Below are positions 32,816 through 43,631 of a DNA stretch of 64,000 nt, piece after piece. The notes under the pieces are model-generated. The model did not search any database and was not told the origin of the DNA. It was given only the letters and a program-made list of their open reading frames with translations. The stretch lies in contig NC_133166.1 in the NCBI RefSeq assembly GCF_040802235.1, forward strand, positions 112,606,991 through 112,670,990, read 5' to 3'. The DNA is from Manis javanica (Eukaryota > Chordata > Mammalia > Pholidota > Manidae). The stretch's first letter is position 1. Each line of letters opens with the position of its first letter. The position numbers and the translations under genes were made by a program.

Positions 32816-35800
32816 TTAAAATTCTCCAAGGAAAGTTTACCCTGTGTACCTGAGTATTTTTACGTTAGCTCAGAGTTTAATGCACTGATAAACTAGTTAC
32901 AGCGTTATATAAATAAAGGCAAATCTAAAAAAATTAAAAATAAAAAAATAAAATAAAGACAAATCTAATAGCTAGATAAGAGCATTAGCCTGAAATTAGC
33001 CATGTCAACTGTGGGATATTGTTTTTCAACAAAAGTCATTGTCGTGGCCACGGCCATGGGTGTGAGGGTGCCACGTGGGTCCTGAGCCACTAGGGGTCTG
33101 TCCTGTCCTTTCTTTGTTACCATGTCTAACTTGTTCTTCAGGCTGTTTCGACTAGTAGTAAATACAGTGTGGGCGCAAGCATCTCTGGCCGGGAGCACCT
33201 CAACCCCACCTCTGGGGAGTCGGACCCAGGAGGAAGCCACCGGCTCCGACTGCTCTGGCCATGGTCACAGGCCCCACCCACGCCATGGCCCTAAGTTGCA
33301 GGCGCTACTCAGAACTTGAGGGAATGGCACAGGGGCGCCCCACCCATGGGAGTGGCGAGCCCCACGGGACCTGCAGTGCTACTCCAGGTGACCTTACTGC
33401 CCTTTATTCTGTGTTGGGAAACTTTTTTTCCCCAAGTGACTGAGAAAAGCGTGTCTGTGCTCACGGGATGCAAGCAGGACAGAGCGGCCAGTGCTGCCAG
33501 CAAATCCTGCTCTGAGTGCCTGCTGCGCGCCCAGCAGATGGGGGGCCGCGAGGTGGGGGCATGCACAGCGTCAGCGTCGGCGGGAGTCCGGCAGGGCCCC
33601 CGGGTGCTCAGGCAGCATTTGGAGGATACCCTGGCAGCTGGTGCCTTACACCATAATGGCCGGACACGTGCTCAGGGCACAAAGCAGAAAGGCTGGGCTG
33701 GGACAAAATTCATCCCTGACCAAACGAGATGCTCCCTGTTCTGACAGGGCCGATGGCCCAGGGTGGTCCTCGTGCAGGATGACAGGCAGGTTAAATGGGG
33801 CTGGAGCAGGGGCGCCTATGTTCTTTACATCTTTGAGGTAGCCCTGTGCTGCCACCCCATCCCAGCGCCATGTGGTTTGGTGGGCAGTTTGTCTTGGGGT
33901 CAGGGTTCCTCTCTGGCCCTTTCAGCCACAGAGCTGTTACCGATGCTGGAAGCAGCCACGGGCTTGTTCTGCTGGCGGCTGAGCCTGTCCTGATAAGGCA
34001 GCCCAGGGTCGGGCAGCCCAGGGCCGGCACGGAGACCTGTGGTCTGTAAGCCCCGGTTTGATGCGGCCTTGGCCGTGCTTTCTCCTGGGGCATCTCCTTC
34101 CTCCAGCGGTGGGGGCTCAGGCTGTCCCTGGGCAGCCCAGCCTCCTCCAGCCTGTGGTTCTGGTCTGAGAACTGCCCTGGTCCGGACACCAGTGGGGCCT
34201 GGTTTCCATCCCAGAGGCCTGTGATGTTCTGCTCTTCTTTCTTGTTCTATGAACACACATCTTGGTCACCGCCCATCCAGCTTTCCCCGGGAACCCCATG
34301 GTCTGACGCCTGTCACCACCACAGATGCCTGCTGCTTGGGGCCCTCTGGTGGCCCTTGACCTGGGTGCTGGCATCTGCTGTCCCCCACTGTCTCAGAGGA
34401 CAGCTGCACTGAGGTCCACAGTGCAGGTGCCGCCCTGGTACATCCCCGGTGTCACCTCAGCCCTGCTGGGAACACAGGCTAAGCCTTTATTTACATCCTT
34501 CCTCGGCCACCTACGAGGGTCACTCTGGGGTCTCCACTCGGGACCACCATTGGTTTGCAACTTCCAGTAGCCAGCCTAGCAGTATGGCAGACCAGCTCCA
34601 TGGGCACTTTTTTCCATGTCACACACTCCCCTTATCTAGCCTTCTGCTCTAGCCCCAGGCCTGCCACCGGGTCCAGAACTTGCCGAGACCCCACCTACTC
34701 TAGGAAGAAGCCTCTATGGGGTCGGGCAGCAGGGAGTAGGCCACGCCAGCCTGCCCTGTGGGCCTGGGGGTCCGAGGGCCCCTCCCAGGTCCAGGGCCTG
34801 GCTTAGTGGGGGACACCTCAAGGGCAGGTGCATCCTTCGTCAGAGAGCTGCCCCCTGGCTGTCAGTGCCCTCTGCCTTCGGGTGCCCAGGAAGCCCCTGA
34901 CTGGCAGACAGACCAGAGTACCACCGCAGTGGTTCTGGGCCTGTCACCGTCCCTGTGCCTCCTAAGTGCCAGAGGGCTGCCCTGCATCCCAGGAAGCGCG
35001 ACCGAAGGCATCCCACGGGCCTGTGAGCACCTGTCGTATTCACGCCCGCGCGCTGTGCCGCTGTCACTGGGGCTGGTGTGCTGTAGTGCCGAGGGCTGCA
35101 CCTCTCCGGTGCTGTGCAAAGACCTTAGTTTCCTTAGTTTTTAAGCCTCTGAGAGAAAATTCTGGCCCTACGTTTCCATCAGTGGGAGGCTGTGGGCTGG
35201 TCATCAGCAAACACGAAACAAACCAGCAAAATGAAGGAAACTGTGCAGGTCGGTTGTGATGAATGTATTGACTGGGGTTTTGCATGAAAGTTTCCTTCTG
35301 TGACAGAAGCACCTGTCGTTAGAGCCTCGGCTTGGGGTAGCCCCCCGGCTGGCAGGCCCTTGGGGGGAAAACATCAAACCTGACAATTCAGAACATCCTC
35401 TTTTTCTTGCTGATTTGTCATGTCACTAAGAAAATCACCTTCAATGCCTGTTAATTGTATGGTGTCGCCAAAATTAAAGCAATAAAACTCACTTAGGAGA
35501 AAATGGAGAAGTGGAAAATTACAATATAAGAGTCGCTAACTCAGCATGGAGGGACTGTCAGTCTGTCTTTCCTTTGCTGTACGATATTTATTTTGTGATT
35601 ATCCTGTAGACATCTGGATTAGTAGCAGGCAGAGTAGACGCCGTGGCACAGCATGAGCCGTATGTGGTGCTTACGCTGGTCCAGGCAGGACGAGTCCGAT
35701 GCCGACCAAAGGGTATCATGGCAGAGGGCCAGGTCTCCCAGGTGCCCCTCTGGGATGGTGAGGTGGGAACTCTGCCCTTGCTTCCAACCCACCATGAAGC

Positions 35801-37139
35801 TCTGTGCCCCCTGCTTCTCCAGTTATTGCTCCCAGGCCCCAGGCAGGTGGGTCTCCAGTTCCCGATCTCAGGCCCCAGGCAGGTGGGAAGAGTTGCAGAA
35901 ACCACCTGGCTTCCTTTTGGGGAGGGAGAAGATTGCCAGGGTCCGTGAGGATGTAACCCCTAGGTTACTCGGACTCCGAGGAAGGTCGCTTAAATGAGAT
36001 GGTTACTCGGCTCCCATGGGCATCCTTAGGGTGAGTCATCAGAGTGCAGAATGCTCCAAGTTATAGAAAAGGTTATGCCCTACCCTGGCCCCCACCTCTC
36101 TGTCCTTCCGGAATAACTTGGGAAGCTTCCAGGGTTTTGCCTGTCTCTTGGCTCCAAGGAGGCTGGTGGTAGACCTGGGTTCACCTAACAGTCACATCCG
36201 GGCTTCATATCCAGGGACCCTGGCAGGCCCACAATGCCAGGCAGACAGTGCCAGTGCCAGACTCAGAGACTCCCAAGGCTCAGGAAGGAAACACAACAGG
36301 CACTGTATTCAGGGGTGGACCAGGTGACTGGCAATGGAACTTGCCTGGAGCCAGAAGAGAACAGAGTGGTCCGAGGGCTGAGGGGCGGTGCCCCGTGGTT
36401 TCAGGGTCTCATGGGTTGGTCCAAGGAGGGACAGGGACAGAGCAGCAGAAGCTCCGTTCTCCAACCTTCCCTCAGTGACTTGAGTTAGAGACATTCTTCT
36501 CAACCTCTGGGGAGGAAACACAGTGAGGTGGAGCACAGCTCGTCCGGGAAGAGGGCAGGGCCACCCAGAGCACATCCAGATGCCCAGCTCCAGGGTGACT
36601 CAGACGGAAGTGCTCTTATCTCCCCAACAGTGCAGTCGGCCCTTCCGGTGGGGACGCGGTGCTGGTGCTTGCAGAGTCCCGCACCTCCAGGGAAGAGTCT
36701 CCGGCAGTCACGGGCAGCTCTTGGAGCAGGTCACAGCACAGTGGCCCCTTGAGGGAGAGGACAGACTCAGGTTAGAACTAAACCCCTGAGGCCTGCAGCC
36801 CTTCTTGAGAAGGGGACACCTCTTCCCAGGAACATGATCAGAATGATCGGCAATTTCCCATTGAAAGCAGCCCCAAGTGCTAGATAGCATGTTTGCAAAT
36901 TCTTGCTGACGTTTTTGGAAAGAGACAAAGGAGTGGGGGAGAGGTGCTTCCAGCTGACTTGAGCATTCAGGTCAGGCAGCGCTGTGTGGTGGAGGGCGGA
37001 AGTGTCACGGTCGATGGAGGGGTGTACAGTGTTCATGGACGGAAATAGTACGTGAAGACAGCCATTCCTCTCAATTAATTTACAGTCCGTGTGATCCCCA
37101 TCCCCAAAGTCCTGCTTTTTATTTGTGAGAATTGATTAG

Positions 37140-37440
37140 TTCATTCTAAACATTACATGGGAGTCCAAAAGGCTGAGAAGAGTGAAGACACCCTTGAAGA
37201 GCACAGAAGTGAAGACCTGCTTAAATAGAAACCAAGACGATGGGCCTCTGGTCTATGTTGAGATGACAGACTGAATGTCCAGGGGAATAGGACAGAGACC
37301 AGAGAACGGCTCGCCGGAGAGTGGGCATGGATAGATTTGCAGTACATTCTGGAGTAGTTGGCAAGACATGGTGTCCATGGAATCAGACTCCTGCTTTGTG
37401 CCACTTTCAAACATCAATTCTGGATGGATTCAGAATTTAA
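37140..37440. mobile_element. L1 ORF2 3' fragment next to a second L1
   Basis: The words 'agtagttggcaagacatggt' and 'atcaattctggatggattca' resemble the late ORF2 region of old L1 ('...aatcaattccagatggatta...'). It abuts the start of the separate L1 5' region, so two L1 insertions or a rearrangement meet at about 37,440. Confidence 0.5.
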
Positions 37441-40215
37441 AGACAAGACGATGCCGGGGAGGTGGCAGGGCAGAAAGTACAAGGAATCCCTCACGACCCG
37501 GGCAACAACTGCAGGGGCAGAATCCTTCTGCTGGAACTACTTTGGAGCTCTGGAGTTCATGGAAAGCTTGCAACGTCCAGGGAGGTTTGGACAGTCAACT
37601 GGGATCAAGCATCTCTTACTTAGCACAGTAGCATGTTCCTACCTGCCCACCCCCAGCCTCATGGCAGGCAGCTGTGCATGTGATCTTGGAGCGGCCTGTG
37701 GGAGCCGGGGTGGACAAAAAGAACCCTGTCCCCAAACACCAGGGATCTGTGCTCGAAGGCTGATTGCTTCTTCTGATCACAAGAGGTCCAGACAGATGAG
37801 GCGAGTGGTCACTGTTGTTGTCCCTCCCCTATTATCGCAAGACCCTACTCTGCCTGATGGGCAGTGCTCTTTGCCCCTTCACTTCTTTTTCCCCTTTAGG
37901 AATCAAACATTAAAGACTGGGACACTGAAAAACAACTGTGAATATGGGGAAGACCAGGAAGTGATCATGAATGCCAAGGAACAGGCTCAGAAAAGACCAG
38001 AGAAGAAATTAAGTTTACACCTCAGGCTGACCCTTGGCACAGAGACAGCCTGTAAAATGACGACCACCGCACAGGGGAGGGGGAGAATCAAGAGTTACTG
38101 CATTATTCAATTCAAATATCCAGTGTTTGACAAAAAAATCCACCAGGCATACAAAGGAACAGGAAATTAAAAGGCCCATTAAAAGGAAAAAATATCAACA
38201 GAAACTGTCTCTGAAAAAGACCTGACAGCAGATACACTAGACAAAGACTTTAAAACAACAAAGAAAGTTGTGGAGAAAGTCAAGAACATGATGTATGAAA
38301 AAATGGAAATATCAATGAAGAGGACACCTAAAAGTAACCCAAAGGAAATTCTGGCACTTAAAAGACAAAAAATTCACTAGAAGGATTCAAAGACAGATTT
38401 GAGTTGGCAGAAGAAAAAATTAGCTTGAAGATAGTGCAATGGAAATGATCAAGTCTGAGAAAAAGAATGGAAAAAACATTGAAGAAAAGTGAACAGAGTG
38501 TAAGGGACCTGTTGGGACACCATCAAATGAACAAACACACACATCTTGGGAGTCTCAGAAGGAGAAGAGAGAGGGAAAGAGGCATAGATAATATTTGAAG
38601 GAAAAATGACTGAAAACTCCCCAAATTTGATGAAAGACATGATTATAAACGTCCAAGAAGCTTAACAAACCCCAAGTAAGATGAATTCAAAGAGATGCAC
38701 ACCAAGTCATGTTATGATCAAGCTTTCAGACCCAAAGACAGAATTCAAGAGTCACAAGAGTAGCGAAGTGCCACACGCAAAGGATCCTTAGTGGACTGTC
38801 GACAGATTTCTAACGAGAATCTCTGGAGGCCAGAGGAGAGTAGGGATGATATATTCAAATGCTGGAGGAGAAAACCTTTCAACCATGAATCTGGGAGAAC
38901 CATCCTTCAAGAGTGAAGGAGAAATTAAGGCTTTCCCAGATAAACAAAAGCTGAGGAAGTTCATGACCACTAGACCTGCCTGCAAATAAATGCTCAAGGG
39001 TGTCCTGCAGGAGAAATGAAAGGACCCTAGACAGTAAGGAAGCAATATGGAGAAATAAAGATCTCAGTAAAGATAAAATAGGGGCAAAGATAAAAGCTAG
39101 TATATTACTGTAACTGGTTTGTAACTGCACTTTGTTTCTACGTGATTTAAGAGACTAATGATACATTTAAAGAAAAAATAGCTAGTGCAAAAGCTAGCAT
39201 TACTGTAACTTTGGTTTGTAACTCCAAATCTTGTTTTCTACATAATTGAAGAGAATAATGCATTTAAGAAAATTATTAGTTTTTGTTTTGGGGCACAAAG
39301 ATGTAATTTTGTGGCATCAACAACCAAAAGGTAGTGGGGATGGAGCTGTCAAGGAGAAGAGTTTTTATATGTTATTGGTGTTAAGCTGCTATAAATTCAA
39401 ATTAGTGTGATCACTTCAGGATGTTAAGTTTAATCCCATGGTCACTACAAAGAAAATAGCTGTAGAATATACACAAAAGGAATTGAGACAGGAATTTACA
39501 TATTTCACTACAAAAAAACAACTCAAGAAAAGAGGCAGTAGTGCTGGAATTGAGGGACAGAAATCGTTACAAGCACCCAGAAATACTAAGGCAGGAGTAA
39601 GTCCCTCCTTGTCAGTAATTACCTAAGTCTAGACAGATTCATCTCCTCAAGCAAAAGACAGACATTGGCAGAATGAATAAAAACACATGGTCCAACGATA
39701 CGTCATCTGTGAGAGGTGGGGCTGGTGAGGTAGAGGACCTGGCGCAGTAAACCAACTACATCGAGCAAGTATAAAACACAGCTGCCTGACAACGATACAC
39801 AGTCTTCTGAAGTACACATGGGGCACTTCGGGGACATTTCCCAGGATAGACGGTATGGTAGGAACACATTTAGTCTCAATAGATTTGAAAAGGTAGGTAT
39901 GGTTCCAAGTAGCTCTCTGACCACAACTGGATGATGAACGAGGAAAACTGGGAAATCCCCAGAATTGTGGAAGCTAAGCAACAAGCTTTTAAACAACCAG
40001 TGAATCAAAGAAGCCACAAGGGAAATCAGAAAATACTTAAGACAAATAAAAATGACAACACAACATGCCAGAATTTATGGGATGCAAGGAGAGCAATGCG
40101 ATGGGGGCAGTTAATAGCTGCAAATGCTGACATGAAAAAACAAGCAAGATCTCACATCAAAAAACCTAATTTTACAACTGAAGGAACCAGAAAAACATAA
40201 ACTAAACCCAAAGTC
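37440..40215 (+). mobile_element. L1 5' half: 5'UTR, ORF1 and start of ORF2, decayed
   Basis: The 5'UTR-like part runs to about 37,900. ORF1-like sequence follows at about 38,190-39,030, with the words 'gacaaagactttaaaacaac', 'gggagtctcagaaggagaag' and 'ttcccagataaacaaaagct'. A spacer leads to the endonuclease end of ORF2 from about 39,640 ('acacatggtccaacgatac', 'aggatagacggtatggta', 'tttatgggatgcaaggag'). ORF2 is cut off near 40,215 at 'aaactaaacccaaag'. A block of several hundred bases of the endonuclease region is missing around 39,715-39,745. Frameshifts and stops break both frames, so it is inactive. Confidence 0.85.
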
Positions 40216-40749
40216 GTTTTCCCTGAGCTCTGGGAAAAGCATGCCGACCCCTCCTGCACGTGTCCCTGAGGAGGAGCCTGGGCCAACGTGACCCTTTCCT
40301 GGAGGCAGCTGTCTTCCCGGTGGCCCTGAGGTTTCCTTCCCTGGATGTTTCAGAATCTCACAGCCAAATGTCCAGGAACGGACTTATTTTTTCTTTAACT
40401 TGGCACTCACTGAGTGGTTTCCACCCAAGAGTTCTTCTCCTGTTCTGAAAGATCATGGTCATTACCTATTCAAACAGTGCCCCCGTGCACGGCGCCCTCT
40501 CCCCACTGGGGCCTCGCAAGTCTCCTTTCCAGGATGTCTGACGGTTTTACAAATAATTCACTTTCTTGTTTTCAGTTTCTGTCTGTTTGTGTTATGGCTT
40601 TTGTGTGTCTGCGGGAGGAGAAGCCCACTTTTCCATCTAGAAACCAGACATCTCTTTTTAAAAATATTTAAGTTTAAGTGACATTGTTTTGCTGTCATTT
40701 GTCGTGTTGATTCTCATGGTTCCAGCCTCTGGGGCTGCAGTGGAGTTCC

Positions 40750-40960
40750 GTGGGTTCACGGCGAGGACTTCGGAGTCGGATTGTCCCCACTGAACCCAGT
40801 GTGACCCCTTCCTTGAAGTGCCTCTTCAGTGCTTTGTGCCTCCATTTCTCCATCTGTAAAGTGGGAGAAATAATGGTGCACATTTCTAGGGCGGTTGTAG
40901 GGATTCGGTGAGAACATACAGGCATGTAGAAAACACTTCATACATGCGGCAACTGGTGTT
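40750..40960 (+). mobile_element. MIR SINE
   Basis: A good match in order to the MIR consensus: 'ggacttcggagtcggattgt', 'gtgcctccatttctccatct', 'gtaaagtgggagaaataatg', 'gggcggttgtagggattcgg' and 'tgtagaaaacacttca'. Nearly full length and diverged, as expected of this ancient family. Confidence 0.85.
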
Positions 40961-42018
40961 CATATTCCTGGTGCCTCAGGAGCACCTCTAAGTTTGTAAG
41001 AGGTACTTGGGTTTAGGGAAACAGTCCTGCTGTGAACAACAGGTTCAGGAAATGCTGCTGCTCTGCACATGGTTAATGAGGACGCAGGGCGGGGCATGAA
41101 CCGGCCACCGTCCCCCAGAAATCAAACTGAGACAGGAGGTGAGTTTGCAGAAGTTGACCCCAGTAGTGGCTGATGGGCCACTCGCCCGCAGCCTCATCGG
41201 GCCATCTCCCGCCCAGCCCCAGGGTGGCCCCTCCTGACCAGACCTTGTGAGCTGGGTGGGGAGGCTGGAGTGCTGGCAGTGGCCGCTGAGAGAGCCAGAG
41301 CCTCCTGGCTGAGCCCACCCGCCCTGGAGCTGGGGGCCCTGGGCCGTGGGAGAACGGGCTCTGTAAAAGTGAATCACCACCACGCCATTCCTGGGTGGGC
41401 ACAGAGGCTGTGTGGTGCGGGGCTTGAGGACAAGAAGACCCTCCCACTTGCCCCCAGCCCGAGGCTTCCTCAGCGAGCACTACATCACCCGCCTGCAACC
41501 ACCCCTGCCCACTCTGGGGTCACTTCTCATCTTTCCTGAATCTGTGGACCATGTGTATGGTCTTGGCTGGCACTCTGGATAGAAAACGAGGCAGAAGCCC
41601 TCAGGTGGGGACGAGGAGAGATGGCCAGACACGCGGCAAGTTGATGTGTGACAAGGACCCGAAGAAAGGACCTCTGTGAGCAGCATGATGCATCCCCTCC
41701 TGTGCACCCCACCTGCCCAGCAGCTGCTTCGTGTGCAGACGCACAGGTGGGCTGCCCCCAGGTCCCCTGCTGCTGGCTCAGGCTCTCTACCTCTAAGCCA
41801 TTTGCTTACAAACCCCAGGTGTTACAAACAGTGGTGAGGGCGGTTTCTCAGACCTTGGCTCAGCCCTGGCTGGGCCAGTACCCCGTGGCCTGAGGCTGAC
41901 CTGTGAGGCCTCCTTGCCCGCTGCCCCACCTGATTCAGCATGAGCCCCACGGAGGGGAGCACCCAGGGGGTAGTTGGCAGGAAGAGACAGAACCAGGAAA
42001 TGTACACAATGCTCAGCA

Positions 42019-42024
42019 TTTATT
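42019..42024 (-). terminator. MUC5B: MUC5B poly(A) signal AATAAA
   Basis: On the minus strand the sequence reads 'tttgcaaataaatgctgagc', a canonical AATAAA about 550 nt after the MUC5B stop codon, close to the 3'UTR length I recall for human MUC5B. A GT-containing stretch follows. No other canonical hexamer on this strand lies between it and the stop. Confidence 0.85.
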
Positions 42025-42574
42025 TGCAAATTGGGGCTGGGTGAGCAGGGCAGGTGTGTGGGGCCCTTGCCCCTCCCGGCCTGCCCTTGGCCAGGGTAGC
42101 CTCAGGCCCAGGTCCAGATGTGGGCAGGCAGCCACCCTGCCCGGTGCTGCACCCTGGAGGCAGCTGGCCTTGCCTGCACAGGCCTGACCACAGTGTGCAG
42201 CAGCAGGTGCCAGAGGGCCCCTCAGGCCTGCCATGAGGAGCAGCGCAGTGGCCGCCATGCAGTCTTGCTCCAGGGCGCCCCTCTGACACCTGGAAAGGGT
42301 GCATCTGGGCGGGGCAGGCACTTGTGTTTCAGATGATGGCCCAGCAGGTGCCAAGACCAGCTGAGGGCTCTGAGGCCAGGGCCCCCACCTGGTGCCTTCT
42401 GCAGGCAGGACCTCCTGCACCACGCCCTCCAGGTGGGGTTCCACCTGGGGACGGGTGGAATGTGTGTGTCGGCTCCTGGAGCAGGCCCACCCAAGATCTC
42501 CATGGTTGGGTGGTGCATGTTCTGGCACATATAGGGAGGGCGTGAGGGAGGGCAAGAGGTGATGTTGTGGCTCC
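42019..42574 (-). other. MUC5B: MUC5B 3'UTR
   Basis: About 550 nt from the stop to the AATAAA at 42019-42024. GC-rich, with no coding potential on this strand that I can connect to a family. Confidence 0.75.
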
Positions 42575-43631
42575 CTAGGTCAGGGAGGTGGGGGCGCTGC
42601 CCTCAGGAGCCTTGGGGAGGGGGCCGCAGGATGGGGTGCAGCTACACTGGTCTACGTGGGTGTACGTGTGCTGGAGGGCCGTGCCATCGGGACACTGCAT
42701 GGTCACAGCCTCCTCGTGGGCCCTGGTCTCCCGACAGCAGGTGCACTGTGGCTGCATGGCCTGGGTGTCCATGGAGTACCTGCAGCAGACACACCTGCCC
42801 TCAGGGCCTCTGGGGCACTACTGTCCTGGCCTGGGTGGTGCTCACGGTAGCTTTGAGCTCTGACCTTCCCCCACCGGGCGCCGGTCCTCTGGGAACCTCC
42901 CTGGGTCCTGAGTCACCCTGGACGCTTCATCCTGCGTCTCTTGGCCAAGGGCTCAGCTTTCCTGCCAGCCCACTCACAGGGGGCCACAGCCCAGGCCGCC
43001 TGGGGATCAGGGATTCTGCCCCAAGTCTGGTCCGAGGAAGGTCCTGATGCTGTCCCATGTGGACACTCCCCACCAGGCCCCGGACACGGGTTTGTGGTGC
43101 CCCGTCCCGCATGGCCCAGCCCAGCTGACCCTGGGCCTGGCTCGGGGGCAGGGGAGGCCTTGGGCTTTGTACTCAGGGCCCTTCCCTCCTTCCAGTGGCA
43201 AGCTGGGCCCTCCTGACCCAGCCAGGGTGTCCACAAGGACAGGGCCACGTGGGACACTGGGTGGTGGCCAGCAGGTGGGGTGGAGCTCTGGGGGGACACG
43301 GAGCCCACTCACCTGGACGCTCCCGGGCACGAGCCCTCGCAGAAAGTGACGTTGACAGGGGCCTGGGTGGCACAGCTCTGGTGCCGCAGGACCATCCTGT
43401 TGACGCGGACTTGACAGGAGTCTGGGGGCAGGGGGTGGAGTGAGGGAGGGGCTCTGGGGACGGGCCAGGCTCCCCCTCCGTGGCGCGCTCCTGGGAGCCG
43501 CCGCCCAGCGTGGGGTTCCCTGGGACCAATCAGTGGGCAGACACTGCACCGAGCAGTAGGCGTGGGAAGGCGGGCGCGGACTCACCCACTTCCTCGCAGG
43601 AGTAGCAGCAGCCGGTTTTCCTGAGGATGCC
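42575..43631 (-). CDS. MUC5B: MUC5B C-terminal cystine knot
   Basis: Exons 43631-43586 ([15 protein letters not shown]), 43421-43313 ([28 protein letters not shown]) and 42779-42575 ([19 protein letters not shown] to SAPTSLT, stop). The CTCK fold and the CTCC motif are those that dimerise gel-forming mucins in the ER. The C-terminal tail after CTPSCG differs in sequence and length from the human tail I remember. Confidence 0.93.

Larger units (their letters stand above)
32820..42000. other. TOLLIP-MUC5B intergenic interval
   Basis: About 9.2 kb between two convergent 3' ends. The left part (33-37 kb) is mostly unique GC-rich sequence without recognisable genes. The right part holds an L1 3' fragment, an L1 5' half (about 37,440-40,215) and a MIR. 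Predicted frames here, such as 37,358-38,170, lie in L1 5' sequence or random GC-rich DNA. The same two genes are convergent neighbours in human. Confidence 0.7.

Noticed and set aside
37358-38170. 270-codon plus-strand frame in the intergenic gap
   Set aside because: It lies mostly in L1 5'UTR-like sequence and crosses the junction of two L1 fragments; not a host gene.
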